51,557 nt of DNA, from the IMG/VR virus record IMGVR_UViG_3300008110_000439, positions 1 to 51,557 of that record; one strand, written 5' to 3'. Positions 28,639 to 39,400 of this stretch are shown here, piece after piece; position 1 is the stretch's first letter, and each line of letters starts with the position of its first letter. The position numbers were made by a program, and so were the translations under genes. This DNA is from a virus. The notes below the pieces were generated by a model. That model searched no databases and was not told the DNA's origin. It saw only the letters and a program-made list of their open reading frames with translations.

Positions 28639-29045
28639 GCTGTGTAGCCCTCGGACACGTACACGATGCCCTCGAGGTAATACTCCTTCAGGCCGGAGGG
28701 GTTGGTGAGCAGTACGTCGTAGTACGCCTCGTCAGGGAATATGGCCGTTTGGTCGTCGGTTAGGGCGATGGCGATAGTGCCAGTAAGGCGGTTGGTGTAG
28801 GTAACCGTGAAGTCGGCGTATTTGCTGGTGCGGGCTTGGTTCCAGGCTTGGGCGGCGACGGTCCAGCCGGTCAGGTTGATTGCTGCGTCAGTGCTGTCTT
28901 TGAACTGCAGCGTGATGCTGTAGTCCGCCCGGCGCTGCAGGCTGATGTTGTAAGTGCCGGGCGAGATAGCCATGAACTGCAGCGTGATGCTGTAGTCCGC
29001 CCGGCGCTGCAGGCTGATGTTGTAAGTGCCGGGCGAGATAGCCAT
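28635..29045 (-). CDS. fibre/baseplate-type protein with duplicated N-terminus, 136 aa
   Basis: The first 24 residues (MAISPGTYNISLQRRADYSI, then TLQF) are repeated exactly as residues 25-48, because a 72-bp block is duplicated. The rest (AAINLTGWTVAAQAWNQART, then SKYADFTVTYTNRLTGTIAI and ALTDDQTAIFPDEAYYDVLL) resembles BppU-like N-terminal domains that join fibre parts to the tail. Starting at the second ATG (28973) would give the ancestral-looking 112 residues; either start is possible. Confidence 0.8.
   Translation of the reverse strand: MAISPGTYNISLQRRADYSITLQFMAISPGTYNISLQRRADYSITLQFKDSTDAAINLTGWTVAAQAWNQARTSKYADFTVTYTNRLTGTIAIALTDDQTAIFPDEAYYDVLLTNPSGLKEYYLEGIVYVSEGYTA
28902..29045. 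repeat. exact 72-bp tandem duplication
   Basis: 28902-28973 and 28974-29045 are identical base for base. Each copy holds the first 24 codons of the gene at 28635-29045, including its start codon. Perfect identity implies a recent event or active homogenisation. Confidence 0.95.
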
Positions 29046-29054
29046 AAGTTCAGC

Positions 29055-29192
29055 TTAGCGTCCTTGACCTCTCCAAACTTTCTTACCGCGGCGCCGGGGA
29101 CGGCTGCGGGCGCCTTGGCCGATGCTGGTGGTTTTGGGCACCGGCTCTTTGCGGATGGTGCCGGAAAGGCCGGCTTTTGCTTTGACTGCCAT
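29055..29192 (-). CDS. small basic virion-type protein, 45 aa
   Basis: ATG 29192 (overlapping the stop of the gene before); TAA at 29055. MAVKAKAGLSGTIRKEPVPK, then a run TTSIGQGARSRPRRRGKK: highly basic. Proteins of this length and sequence (KAKxGLxGTIRK, then SIGxG..SRPxxKxKR) recur beside tail genes in cyanophage-type genomes, so it is likely a small virion or DNA-contact protein. Function not proven. Confidence 0.7.
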   Translation of the reverse strand: MAVKAKAGLSGTIRKEPVPKTTSIGQGARSRPRRRGKKVWRGQGR

Positions 29193-29389
29193 CAGTCTTC
29201 AGAAGTGGGGAGACCAAGCAGCTCGCGCAGCTCGGCGACGGACAGCCCGGCTGCTTCCAGTTTTTGTTCGGCGCTGAGTACTGGAGCTGGTTCGGGTTGT
29301 GGACGTGCTTCAATCTCAGCGATCTCTTCGGCAGTCAGCGGAATGGTTTCCTGTTCGCCGGTTTGGACGTTGATAACAGCGCGATACAT
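29192..29389 (-). CDS. small acidic protein, 65 aa (tail-fibre region)
   Basis: ATG 29389. Begins MYRAVINVQTGEQETIPLTA, then EEIAEIEARPQPEPAPVLSA and a helix (EQKLEAAGLSVAELRELLGL). The last part is a LexA/SAP-like helix-loop-helix often found as a C-terminal element of phage proteins. A chaperone for the neighbouring fibre is possible. Function unknown. Confidence 0.65.
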   Translation of the reverse strand: MYRAVINVQTGEQETIPLTAEEIAEIEARPQPEPAPVLSAEQKLEAAGLSVAELRELLGLPTSED

Positions 29390-29392
29390 GGT

Positions 29393-30418
29393 TCAGCCCT
29401 CGTAGAAAACGTTGATGTTGCCAGCGTCAAAAGTACCTGCTGCTGTTAGGGCAAGGCGAATGGATGTAAGTGGGTTAGCTAGTAGTATTTGAGCCGTTGT
29501 CCAACATGTGTACCCTGAGATATTGTCAAACATATACTGCCCGGTAATTACCCAAAGATTGCCACCTATGTTGTGTGCAACGACGGAACCCGATATACTG
29601 TTTGCGGTTCCTCCTCCCCACATAATAGCGCCGAGCCCACTGGTCAAGCCAGCGCTTGTTACACCACCTTGCAGTATATTTGTATTGCCAATATAATTGA
29701 TGACCTCAAAACCGTATGAAGTGCCTAGCTGAACCAGAAAATGATCCGAACTAGAACAGCTCATGGTTCTAAACACTAAAGTTACACGCTTAGCCCAAGT
29801 GGGTATGCCAAGAAATTCTACTGTTGTGGGTGTAAAGACAGGAGCAGTGGGATTCTGCATAGTGCCGCGGTTAAGCAGCCCTGAACCACCGTTAAGGGTG
29901 GATGCTCCTAAAGCAGTAAATGTGCCATCAACGCTGACCGTATCTGTTCCTGCATCTACTTTGAATAGATCGGGCTTGGTATCGCCCTCAATCCTGAAGT
30001 CAACGTCAGCGCCGCCATCGTTGAACACCACCTCGGTGGAGCCGAGGAAGTTGACGCGCTGGACGCCCGCGGTGGTAATGGCTACTTGGTCAGTGCCAGG
30101 GCTATAGACGCCGGTATCGGTACCGCTGTCCTTGAAGTACAGCGACGGTGCAGCAGCCGTGCCGTTTTCCAAGGCAATGCTTGTCCACTCACCATCGAGC
30201 TGATACAGCGTGATCCAGCCGCTGTTGGCACCGTTGCGGATTTTGTAAAGCCCTGTTGAGGTATCCGCCCACGGCATGTAGGCGACTGTTTCTGGTGGTG
30301 CGGTCGCGCTGCTGTTTTGTGAGAACAGCGCCAAGAAGGCATCGTTCAGGTCTGCGCGTACAGCCGAGCCATTCCCGTTAGGGATTACGTCTGTACCAGT
30401 CCAGTCGTAGGTGGCCAT
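29393..30418 (-). CDS. tail fibre protein, 341 aa
   Basis: N-terminal MATYDWTGTDVIPNGNGSAV and TGLYKIRNGANSGWITLYQL, a recurring phage fibre domain; a beta-helix-like middle (GVYSPGTDQVAITTAGVQRV, then NFLGSTEVVFNDGGADVDFR). The C-terminal part (from about 190) is encoded by DNA that is visibly richer in A and T than the 5' part, which suggests that the receptor-binding end was exchanged. It lies just after the J-like gene, as in other siphoviruses. Confidence 0.8.
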   Translation of the reverse strand: MATYDWTGTDVIPNGNGSAVRADLNDAFLALFSQNSSATAPPETVAYMPWADTSTGLYKIRNGANSGWITLYQLDGEWTSIALENGTAAAPSLYFKDSGTDTGVYSPGTDQVAITTAGVQRVNFLGSTEVVFNDGGADVDFRIEGDTKPDLFKVDAGTDTVSVDGTFTALGASTLNGGSGLLNRGTMQNPTAPVFTPTTVEFLGIPTWAKRVTLVFRTMSCSSSDHFLVQLGTSYGFEVINYIGNTNILQGGVTSAGLTSGLGAIMWGGGTANSISGSVVAHNIGGNLWVITGQYMFDNISGYTCWTTAQILLANPLTSIRLALTAAGTFDAGNINVFYEG

Positions 30419-30421
30419 GAA

Positions 30422-33400
30422 CTACGCGCCTTTGCCGTATCCTAACGCCGACCATGCAAACAGTCGATCTACTGCGGTTCCGCCACTGTTGCGGAAGGTC
30501 ACGTCGAAGCCGTTTTTAGTGACGTTGGTTACGTTGAAGTAGTCGCCGGATTGCAGGTTCTGAGCGGTAATGCCGATGGACGGTAGAACGGTGTTAACTC
30601 CGCCCAGCACAGCTGTGCCGGTCCAGTAGGGGTTGTCAAAGGTGATGCTCTTGGTGCCCGCTCCGCTCTGCACTGCAACTATGGAGCTTTCGATGCGGCG
30701 CTGGAAGGATGCCTTGTAGCCCAGCTCGTAACAGGCATACGCTTGTGCCGGATCAGACATTGCGGCGTCGAGCTTGAACTGGAATGCGCGTGCTGTGAAA
30801 GTACCGTTGCCGAACTCTTGGTAATTACTCCACGTTGGCGATCCAGTCGGGTCATCGTCGGTGGTGCGCACGCAGATCTTGGAGTTCGCCTGACCGGCCA
30901 CGGCACTTTCAAAGTTTGTCCACGTATCAATGAGTTCGGTTCGTGCGTCGATCAGGTCAGACGGGTAGAAACCGCCACCAACAAGATGACGACGAATGTC
31001 TAATGAATATTTAGCCCCAAGATCTAGGATGTCGTTAAAGACGTATGTGCCAGTTGTTGCAGTATCGCCGTAATAGTCTAAGTCTGCAAGTAAGTCGAAA
31101 TCTGGAATAGTATCAAATAATGCCGTGCCGCCGAGCGTCAAAGCTTGGTACGCAGCACTATAGAAAAGATTTGTACTTTCACCTAGAAATGGTGGAACGG
31201 TTGTGTCCTCCCGCCTGTCGATGACAGGTAATGCGCTGAGTGGATCAGGCAGGTCAGCAATGACGCTGGCTTCGGCGAGGCTCTGTTTGCCGCTGCTGTC
31301 TTCAAATTTGACGATATATTCGCCTTCAACCATTGGCACAATTGCCTCAGTGCTGTAGCCAGGCACTGCAGGGATGAGATCCTGCGAGGTGGCCCATGTG
31401 CCAGTGCCGTCTACGACGCTGGTGTGGCGAATGTGGACACGGCCACCCACTTTTACGTCGAGGTCAGTCGTAGCGTCCCAGCGCAATCGGGCTGAGTTGG
31501 CGCTGATCTGCTCAAGGGTGAGGTTTTGTACGCCAGCCGGTTCAATTAGTTTGCCGCGTGCGGATACATCTAGTCGGGCTGCTACTACCGAGGGGAACTT
31601 TCCGGCATTCAGTCCATAAACAAGAACTTCGTAATCGCCTGGTGCGGTGTCATAAATGACGTACTCTTGCGTGGTGACTGTGCCCTGTGTCCAGTTGCCG
31701 TCTTTTCGGCGCCACTGCACGCGATATTCGACGGCATTTACTTGGCCGCGTTCGTTGACAGGTGCGTTGACAGGTGCTAGCCAGCTAATAATGAGTTTGG
31801 AAAGGACTTGCCCTGTTTCTTCATACAAAATCTCCGAAAATGTAAGTGCCCTAGGTGTGCCGGCTGGTTCGTTTAAATTGGTAATGTCGCGTTCTTCTAG
31901 CGCTGTGCCGCGTTCGATGTAGTCGTACTTGCTGGCGTTGTAGGCAATAGCGCTGATGGCATAGGTGGTGCCGTCTTGCTCTTGTACGCTGAGCACTCGC
32001 CAAGTTGAGGTTTCAATGTCGTCGGTCTGGTAGATCCAGACACTGTTGGAATTGGGGGTTACGGAGAAGGCAGTGTCAACTGTGATGACGTTGCCTGTGA
32101 TGCCTGCAATGCTGCGTGTCTCGACACTGCCATTAGGCAGGATGACTGATAGATCAGCCCCTGGCACCGTTAGGCCAATGGCATCATCAACCGTGATGGT
32201 TGTTGTAGTTGCGCTGGAAATGCGTCCACCACGTCTGGCGCCCGCTCTTACAGGATCCGCTACTTCAATGATCTGTCCGGGGCGCACCAGCACGCCGGCT
32301 TCGATGGAAGCATTGAAACTGATGATTTCACCTTCGTAGCGTTCAGAGTACAGAAGCCATTCACCAATGCGATAAGCCTGACCGCGACTGGTACAGGCAA
32401 AAGCACTGATTTCAGTTTTTACAACGCCATACTTTTGGATGCCCTCGGCATCTTCAACTACTTCATAAGCAATATCGCGACTGTCGATATCTAGGTAACT
32501 AACTACACAAACTGTGGGGCGCGTTTTGCGGCTAGCACCTTGGTAACTAAAACCATCCTCGGTAACATTTGCCAGCGTAAACAGATAGGCCGTATCTGCA
32601 GGTTTATCTTGGCTGATGGTTAGTGCGCCAGTGCTCCAGTACGGCATGGCCCGGAACACTGAGCACATGTCGTTGATCAGCTTGTATGCCTCTTCTGCTG
32701 TCTGGATGTTGATGTTGCAGGAGAAGCGCGGCTCGAAACCGCCAAAACCGTCAGGTACCAACGCCGAGGCGTACTGGCTCGCGGCATAGAACGCAAACTT
32801 ATCTAGTTGGACAGCTTGGATATGGTCGCCGAATCCGTAGCGTTTGCTGGTAAGCAGGTCCCATAAAATCCAGGCCGGATCAGAGCACCACTGCGCCGCG
32901 CCGAGGGTGCCGTTCCAGATGCCGGCATAAATCAAACGGCCTGTAACAGGATCTACCGTCGCATTACTTGGAATGCGTACCTTGATACCGCGGATCAGGT
33001 AGGAACGGGAAGGTATGCTGCTGAACTGTTCAGCGTCAATGCGTAGCCAAACTAGTGCGCTGTTTGGGTATTTGAGTTTGCCGTAAACAATCTCTGTGTA
33101 AGAAGTCCAGTTGAACGCATTAACAACTTTGGGATCTGTGCTGTCAGGTCGGTCGCGCTCTACCTTGATAGTCAGGGGGTAAACAGGTGCCAGATTGATT
33201 AGGTAGTCGCGCTGATACGCGTCAGCGGTCCGGCCGATAAAGGTATCCGTAACGGCTAGCGTGTCACCGCCACCATTGTAATTTACATAAATACGCAGGC
33301 CAACTTGTGATCCAAGGACATCGCCTTCGTTTGTGAATGTCTGCAGCTGCGGAACCGTAATGGTTATGCGGACTGCATTTACAGACGTGTCACTAATGGT

Positions 33401-33760
33401 TTTAACAACTGGTACCCCGTATTGCACTTGAACGCCGACGGTCTTTTCGTCTTCAATGTCGCTAGTACCAGGGATGTACGCCTGACCTTGCGTACCGTTT
33501 CGCGTGGTAATCGTTACATTTTGAAAGTTGTAGGTGCCGTTGGCGTTTTGCAACGGCGTATTGTCAAGGAAGACGGACTGATAACCGTTCTTGAGGCCCT
33601 GAATTTCGCCTTCACTGATCAGGTCAAGGACTTGGGCGTATTGCTTGGAATTAAGGCTGTCGCCCTCTGTCGTAGGTGTACGTGGTGTTGGCTGCGCTTG
33701 CGCTCCACCGCCACCGCCGCCTTTGCCACCACCGCCACCTGCGCCATAGATGCGTGCCAT
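30422..33760 (-). CDS. J: tip attachment protein J (host specificity)
   Basis: 1112 residues, near the lambda gpJ length. A Gly-rich start (GAGGGGGKGGGGGGAQAQPT), then the conserved J opening (LNSKQYAQVLDLISEGEIQG), a long N-terminal part with VRITITVPQLQTFTNEGDVL, and WCSDPAWILWDLLTSKRYGF. A fibronectin type III-like stretch (about 630-760) includes YRVQWRRKDGNWTQGTVTTQ. J proteins sit at the tail tip and start DNA ejection. It is preceded by I-, K- and L-like genes. Confidence 0.92.
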   Translation of the reverse strand: MARIYGAGGGGGKGGGGGGAQAQPTPRTPTTEGDSLNSKQYAQVLDLISEGEIQGLKNGYQSVFLDNTPLQNANGTYNFQNVTITTRNGTQGQAYIPGTSDIEDEKTVGVQVQYGVPVVKTISDTSVNAVRITITVPQLQTFTNEGDVLGSQVGLRIYVNYNGGGDTLAVTDTFIGRTADAYQRDYLINLAPVYPLTIKVERDRPDSTDPKVVNAFNWTSYTEIVYGKLKYPNSALVWLRIDAEQFSSIPSRSYLIRGIKVRIPSNATVDPVTGRLIYAGIWNGTLGAAQWCSDPAWILWDLLTSKRYGFGDHIQAVQLDKFAFYAASQYASALVPDGFGGFEPRFSCNINIQTAEEAYKLINDMCSVFRAMPYWSTGALTISQDKPADTAYLFTLANVTEDGFSYQGASRKTRPTVCVVSYLDIDSRDIAYEVVEDAEGIQKYGVVKTEISAFACTSRGQAYRIGEWLLYSERYEGEIISFNASIEAGVLVRPGQIIEVADPVRAGARRGGRISSATTTTITVDDAIGLTVPGADLSVILPNGSVETRSIAGITGNVITVDTAFSVTPNSNSVWIYQTDDIETSTWRVLSVQEQDGTTYAISAIAYNASKYDYIERGTALEERDITNLNEPAGTPRALTFSEILYEETGQVLSKLIISWLAPVNAPVNERGQVNAVEYRVQWRRKDGNWTQGTVTTQEYVIYDTAPGDYEVLVYGLNAGKFPSVVAARLDVSARGKLIEPAGVQNLTLEQISANSARLRWDATTDLDVKVGGRVHIRHTSVVDGTGTWATSQDLIPAVPGYSTEAIVPMVEGEYIVKFEDSSGKQSLAEASVIADLPDPLSALPVIDRREDTTVPPFLGESTNLFYSAAYQALTLGGTALFDTIPDFDLLADLDYYGDTATTGTYVFNDILDLGAKYSLDIRRHLVGGGFYPSDLIDARTELIDTWTNFESAVAGQANSKICVRTTDDDPTGSPTWSNYQEFGNGTFTARAFQFKLDAAMSDPAQAYACYELGYKASFQRRIESSIVAVQSGAGTKSITFDNPYWTGTAVLGGVNTVLPSIGITAQNLQSGDYFNVTNVTKNGFDVTFRNSGGTAVDRLFAWSALGYGKGA

Positions 33761-34368
33761 CAGCCGATCACCTGAACAGTGTCAATGCCAGCCGAAATCA
33801 CAACCGAGCCCACCAGCGTCTCGCCGTAAACAATCGGCACCGGCACGCCCTGGCGGCTGGTCTGCTGGATGCCGGAGAAGCTGTAGGACTTACGCGGGTC
33901 TTGGTTGGTGTCTGACCCAGTGGCTCCAAGCGTTGGGCCGATTTTTGGCACCGGCGTGAGCAGTTGCGCTACGCCGCCGAGTACCAGGGTGGCGCCGATA
34001 CCAGCAAGCACGGTGCTAACGGCAACGGGAGCCGCAAGACCTAATAGGCCAATAGTTGCGCCACCCGTAAAGAAAGCTGCGGCAATTAAGCCCACGCCCG
34101 CAATAATCCGACCTGTGGCACCAGCACCTGCGAGCACGGGTACGATCTTAATTTGCTGCTGGCCTGCTGGGTCGTAAATTTCCTCGAGGCTTAGGTCATA
34201 GCTGCCGACGCTGACCCGGTAGTGCTGGTCGGCCATGTGCTTCTCCAGCTGCGGGAAGTTGGCCAGCAGGAACCGCATTGCCTCGGCAGCACTGGCGACA
34301 TCTGCCTCAAATACACGCCGGCTGAGGAACTTGGCGAGTCGGCCGTAAACGCGGATCTTACGCAACAT
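33760..34368 (-). CDS. I: tail assembly protein I
   Basis: 202 residues, overlapping J by one base. An N-terminal ubiquitin-like start (KIRVYGRLAKFLSRRVFEAD), a hydrophobic Gly/Ala-rich middle (RIIAGVGLIAAAFFTGGATI), and a polar end with SYSFSGIQQTSRQGVPVPIV, typical of lambda gpI. It helps assemble the tail tip and is not a main virion component. Confidence 0.85.
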   Translation of the reverse strand: MLRKIRVYGRLAKFLSRRVFEADVASAAEAMRFLLANFPQLEKHMADQHYRVSVGSYDLSLEEIYDPAGQQQIKIVPVLAGAGATGRIIAGVGLIAAAFFTGGATIGLLGLAAPVAVSTVLAGIGATLVLGGVAQLLTPVPKIGPTLGATGSDTNQDPRKSYSFSGIQQTSRQGVPVPIVYGETLVGSVVISAGIDTVQVIG

Positions 34369-34376
34369 GGCCCAGC

Positions 34377-35102
34377 TCAGCCTCTATCTATGGTAACGAG
34401 GTCGGGATGGCGCAGTCTACGACCTGTGCATTTTTGTAGCCAGCCCCCACCACCATAAAGATCGCGGCTACTTAGGCGTCCGCGAATGTGATGTAGTACC
34501 AGGCAGTCGCCGATGTAGACGCCGCAGTGGTTTAAGCCCTTGCCACTGATGTTCATAAGTAAAAAGTCGCCTTTCTGTAACTCTTCCTCGTCTTCCAGTT
34601 CGCGAAAGCCTGTCGTGGCCCAGCAGTCGTCAAACATTGGCGCGGTCTCGAATTGCTCTGGCGTTAAGGGGCGCTCCCAATCTGGGAGGTTTAAGCCGTG
34701 CTCTGCGTACCAGTCACGCGCCAGTGTCCAACAGTCGCTAATTCCCCATGTCCACTGCCGACCAATCAAGGGGGCTTTATAGCCCGAGGGTTTGCAGGTG
34801 CCCCACGCTTCGGTTTTTGGGTTGACGATGTGCCATGGCAAGCCGCTTACTTCGCAACCCATGAGATCCGGCTGGCTTGGTACTGGTGGTGTCATCGGAT
34901 GCGAATGCACCACCGCAATGATCTCGCCGGTGTCCTCTGCCGCTGCATAGTCGTCCGGGTCAAGGATGAACTGATCCGTGCCAGTGCAGAGATTTCGACA
35001 TGGCCAGTAACGCTCACGGCCTTTGATAACCAGTAACAAACCGCAGGCTTCGCGTGGATCCTCGGCCTTGGCGTGGTCCAGTGCTGCGATGCGCCAGGTC
35101 AT
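34377..35102 (-). CDS. K: tail tip protein K: JAMM metallopeptidase plus NlpC/P60 hydrolase
   Basis: 241 residues. Domain 1 (about 1-100): E18 of REACGLL, the HSHP motif (H66, H68), S76 and D79, so a JAMM zinc site. Domain 2 (about 115-240): catalytic Cys124 in [12 protein letters not shown], His192 in [10 protein letters not shown], and HHIRGRL. Such proteins cleave host wall peptides during DNA entry or trim tail parts. ATGA overlap with the L gene. Confidence 0.9.
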   Translation of the reverse strand: MTWRIAALDHAKAEDPREACGLLLVIKGRERYWPCRNLCTGTDQFILDPDDYAAAEDTGEIIAVVHSHPMTPPVPSQPDLMGCEVSGLPWHIVNPKTEAWGTCKPSGYKAPLIGRQWTWGISDCWTLARDWYAEHGLNLPDWERPLTPEQFETAPMFDDCWATTGFRELEDEEELQKGDFLLMNISGKGLNHCGVYIGDCLVLHHIRGRLSSRDLYGGGGWLQKCTGRRLRHPDLVTIDRG

Positions 35103-35776
35103 GCGAAGTAAACGCCAATACCCGGGTAGGACCCGAATGGCAATTCAGATGTCGCACCAAAATGGGCCTTGCAGTCGGTCAGTGTTTTTAGGCAGGTAGG
35201 TAGTGGACCGCTGTAGCTGCACTCGGTTGATTTGTACACCCACTGGCAAATGTTGGCAATGCACTGCCGCTTAGGTGCGCTGACACCAGCAAGGTCAAAT
35301 GCGGCGGCAAGTTCAAACTCAACTACGGCGCGATTTTCGACTGTCTTGCGATCAACGTAATAAACTTCTCGTGGAAATTCGGCGGTAGGATCCGGGCTGT
35401 AGGGGCTCACCCCACCAGGGAAATTAGCCGCATCGATATATCGGGCTAGAGTGCGAATGCGTGTAAACTTAGCGCCCTCTAGACCATCAGGCAGTCCCAA
35501 GAGCAGTGCAGTAATTGTGTTAAGGATGTTGCTCACTCGGACCTTGGGACGCGGTAATTGCCCATTTCCGCTGTACTCAAAACCATCGGCTTCGAGAGGC
35601 AAACGTTCGTAGCTATTACCGTTCCACACCACCTCGCCATTGTTGTTGAGGCTTGTACCGGCGTGGAAACGGCGTGTTTCGCTGATCCCATGTTGTGCCA
35701 AGTTCAGCTCTAGTTCGAACAGCTCTATGAGAGCACCTGGCGCTACTTCTTGTAGGGCTGAAACGGGGACAGTCAT
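35099..35776 (-). CDS. L: tail tip protein L
   Basis: 225 residues. Matches lambda gp[41 protein letters not shown], and a C-terminal Cys cluster (C172, C177, C186, C195, C202) of the kind known in lambda gpL to hold an Fe-S cluster. It organises the tail tip together with the M-like and K-like proteins. Overlaps both neighbours by 4 bp. Confidence 0.85.
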   Translation of the reverse strand: MTVPVSALQEVAPGALIELFELELNLAQHGISETRRFHAGTSLNNNGEVVWNGNSYERLPLEADGFEYSGNGQLPRPKVRVSNILNTITALLLGLPDGLEGAKFTRIRTLARYIDAANFPGGVSPYSPDPTAEFPREVYYVDRKTVENRAVVEFELAAAFDLAGVSAPKRQCIANICQWVYKSTECSYSGPLPTCLKTLTDCKAHFGATSELPFGSYPGIGVYFA

Positions 35777-36474
35777 GGTTCAAACACTCTCTTAAAACTA
35801 GCCTGAACATCATTATTATTATGATTATTAAATGTGGTCGTCCAATCAGTGCAGATGTATTTACCCAATACGCCGGTCAAAGGGTCAGTCCACGCAAATG
35901 CTGTCTGCCCACGTGCTTGCCTAAGGAAAGTTCTGATCTCGTCGCGTTCTGTGTTTGTACGGTTGCGTAATTGCAGATTCCAAGATTCAGCTTGAGCATT
36001 TAATCCAAACTTTAGTCGTTTAGTATAACCTTCCCCGTATTTAAATGTATTAGTGTTTGCTTGGTATTTATGATCTGCAGTGAAATCAGGTATCCAGGTA
36101 AACGTGGTTGCAGTACCAGCAGGAATGGCTGCATTAGTTGCAGAGGGCTCGTAACGAAGCTCGAAGGTAGCGGTGACGGTCCTGTAATCGCAGGACTCAA
36201 GACGTACATCCCATTCATTACAGATAAACTGGGCAGTCTCACTAAAAGGTGTTAGCCACTCAAATGTTTCTAGACCGTCACGCGCTTTGAGGAATGTGAC
36301 TATACCTGCAATGTCCGATATACTGCGATTGCTAAACGTTAAATTCCAGGTGTCGCGAAAAGGATTTATTCCAAATGTTGTTCGCTCTTCATAAGTACCG
36401 AGGCGTACTTGATCTAGTCGAGGCTGAGATACCTCGCTTGCTGGACGATCTGGTGTATAGGTAAAGGTTGTCAT
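35773..36474 (-). CDS. double M-like tail tip protein, 233 aa
   Basis: Lambda gpM is about 109 residues. Here two M-like halves occur in one chain: residues 1-115 (QPRLDQVRLGTYEERTTFGI, then NPFRDTWNLTFSNRS) and 120-233 (FKYGEGYTKRLKFGLNAQAE, then SWNLQLRNRTNTERDEIRTF). The halves share the pattern [Y/F]...R..FG[IL]N...[D/E][TS]WNL.[LF].NR. The gene is richer in A and T than its neighbours. It may make a pseudo-symmetric tip. Confidence 0.75.
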   Translation of the reverse strand: MTTFTYTPDRPASEVSQPRLDQVRLGTYEERTTFGINPFRDTWNLTFSNRSISDIAGIVTFLKARDGLETFEWLTPFSETAQFICNEWDVRLESCDYRTVTATFELRYEPSATNAAIPAGTATTFTWIPDFTADHKYQANTNTFKYGEGYTKRLKFGLNAQAESWNLQLRNRTNTERDEIRTFLRQARGQTAFAWTDPLTGVLGKYICTDWTTTFNNHNNNDVQASFKRVFEP

Positions 36475-39400
36475 CAGGCCAACAGGCCTCCGGGCCGTTT
36501 TTGCTTAATCAGCTCAACCTGTACGGCTGCTGCAATTACCATACCCAACTGTTGACTGCGAGTATCATCACCTTGAGCTTGCGTGCCCTGCGCGTCTACA
36601 TTCACGGTCACATTGGTGGTATTACCACCCCCAGCTACACCAAGCTTACCATCAGCACCACGCCTTAAGGGAATGATGGCTTCGGGGCCGGCTTCGCCCA
36701 TAAGCCCCGTGCCAGGGACGCCGCCGTTGGCGAATTTGAATAGTGTCGGCTTGTTGACGATGCCGCCCATGGCGAAGGGGACGATGCCGTTGGCTGCGTA
36801 GGCGTTGCCTAGGGCGTTCATTTTGAGCTTGGAGAAGAAACCGCCTCCCTGGGATGCCCAATCGGTAGTGCCAGCGATTGAAGCACCTCCGCTTAGTGCG
36901 CCCGCACCAGTCAAACCAGATAGACCTGGCACGGCCGCGCTGGAGCCAAACTTAGGCCCGCTGGGGAATAGTTGAAGGATTGAATTAAGGATCGCCATTT
37001 CAATCCACTTAGCGATTATTCTCCCAGCCATCTCTAGGAAGTAATTAGCAATGTTGCTAAAGAAGGAGCCAAGGGCTTGTTGTGCGGAAGCTGTGCCGTT
37101 GATGACACTGGTGAACGACGAAGAGAATGTACTACCGATAGCTTCTGCTGCGGTGAGGATTTGGCCAAGCGGGTTAATGAGTGCTTGAAGCTCTTTGCCC
37201 AGCTCCTTTATGCGCTCGATTCCCCGCTGATCAGTAAGGCTCTTGAAGGATTCTTCTTCACCGGTGAACGCACCAGGGAATACGCCGCCTACTACGCCGC
37301 TAGTCAGCAAACCACCAGGCCCGCCAGCTGTAGGAGCAAAAGCCTGGGTAAGCGCATCCTTGATTTGTGTAGCTAAGGTTGCCTGCTTTTCTAGTTGTGC
37401 TGTTGTTTCTTTTGTGCTGTCGTAGTTGATTTGTTTTAGTTCTGCGTTGACAGTGTCTAGGCGATTCTGTACAGCCTGGGCGTCGAGACCTTTGGCGCGA
37501 GCTTCGGCGAGTTTTTGCTGCAGGGAGGCTTTCTCCGACAGTAAAACTTCTTCCGTGATATCTAGGGCAGCTGCTTTCTGCTTAAGTTTTAGATCTTCAG
37601 CCAGAAGTAGGTTATTCTGCTTATAGGCTTTTTGTATCTTTGCTTCGTAATCTAGGAGCGTCTCATACAGCGTGTCCTTAGCTACGGCATTGAACTGCCT
37701 ACCTAGTTGCGTGATTGTGCCATCAAAATCGCTCTGCAGCTTGCGCATAAGCGATTCCTGAGCCTTAGCGGCTTTGTCCGCAGACTTGTCTGGTGGAGAA
37801 GGGAAATTAGTAGAAAGGTCTTTAAAGTCGAGCTTTACATTACCTAGGCCACCAGAGATACCACTTTCAATATCTTTGACTATCTTTTTAATAATTTCAC
37901 CAATGCCTACAACAGCGCCAATACCGGCAGCGCCACCTAATACGGCGCCCACAACACGACCCTTTGTTGCACCAGCACTTAGGCCGGCGATGAGGGTTTG
38001 TGCGGCGAGTCGAGCGCTCTCAATAACAAGTAGCGCCTTCTCAATGGAAAGCATTGTGCGGAGTACAACTAAGACACCTTTAATAGCAGTAGTGAATGTG
38101 GCTATATTATTAGCGACAAATACACCAGCAGAAACGCCACCAAAGACAATAAGTACCTTGGTTACATTTACAATAAGATCACGTAATTGTCCAAGCAGTC
38201 CAAAACCGGACGCAATAATTTTGTACATATTTAGTATTCCTGCTGCCACGCCATTTACAGCGGCGGTAAGAGCAGGTGTGATATTTGTGATGAAATTAGC
38301 GAATGCATTTTGGAATTCAGCGCCTAAGGGTTGCAGGGCTTTACCAACACTTAGTCGCATGCCATCGAAGGCAACGCGCAGACGAGCGCCAGCGTCTTCC
38401 GAAGACTTAGCAATGTCTCTTGCAGTGCCTGAGTAGCGATCACGCAGAATTGCAAGGAACTTCATGAGGTCGTTAAGACCGACCTGACCTTGCTCTAGGG
38501 CTTTCTGTAGTTCGGGGCCTGTTTTGCCGGCGGCTTGCGCAAATAGGGTGAACGTGCCAGGCAAGCGTTCAGCAATTTGGTTGAGTTCCTCGGCACTTAC
38601 TTTGCCTTTGGAGAAGACCTGTGTGAGGGCAAGAACGGCGCCGTCGGCCTGCTGAGCGTTGCCTCCAGTAGCTTTTACAGCTTCGTTGATGGCGCGGAAT
38701 GCAAAGCTGGAATCCATAACGGTCCCGCCTGCACCTTTTACCGCAGCGGTAAGGCGTGTGAGCCCGCCGATGGCTTCTTCCTGGGGAATGTTGAGCTCAC
38801 GTGTTGCGCCTGCTGCGACTCGTAGAGCGGTTTCGTAGTCTTGTTGACTTCCAACGATGCCGCGCAGGGCGATTTGAAGTTTGCCGATTTGTGCGGCGTA
38901 ATTTGCGGTGCCTGCGATTTGTTGGCGGAACATACCCACCTGAGCACCAACGGCTGCACCAGCAAAGGCACCGCCGACCGTACCAAGGCCAGGAATAGCG
39001 GAGCCGATAGCCGCACCACCGATACCGCCTAAGAAGCCTTCCGGGCCACCGAAGATGCCGCCGGAGATGGCTGCGCCGGCTGCTTGGATGGCTTGGCCTG
39101 CTGTAAGTCGGCCACGGCGTTTGCGGTCACGCGCCTCGAGCTGACGATCGAATGCAGTTAGCTCATCGCGGAAGGCCTTGTCGCGAATCTGTCCCTCTAA
39201 GTCAAGGCCTTGGAGCAGTTTGTCTGTATAGATATTGTCATACTTAGTTTGTATCTCGGCACGTTGAACTTTAGAGTTTTCGTAGATGCGGTTTACGTCG
39301 TCTAGAGCGCTTTTGATGCTTTCCTGAGCACGGCGGCCGGCTTCAGGGAACGCCTGAGGACCGATGGGCTGAGCGTAGGCAGCTTCGTCTACGCGGATAC

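Noticed and set aside
37774-38436. 220-codon rightward frame over the tape measure gene
   Set aside because: Opposes the tape measure protein, and the Pro/Ala-rich product looks like an antisense artefact.
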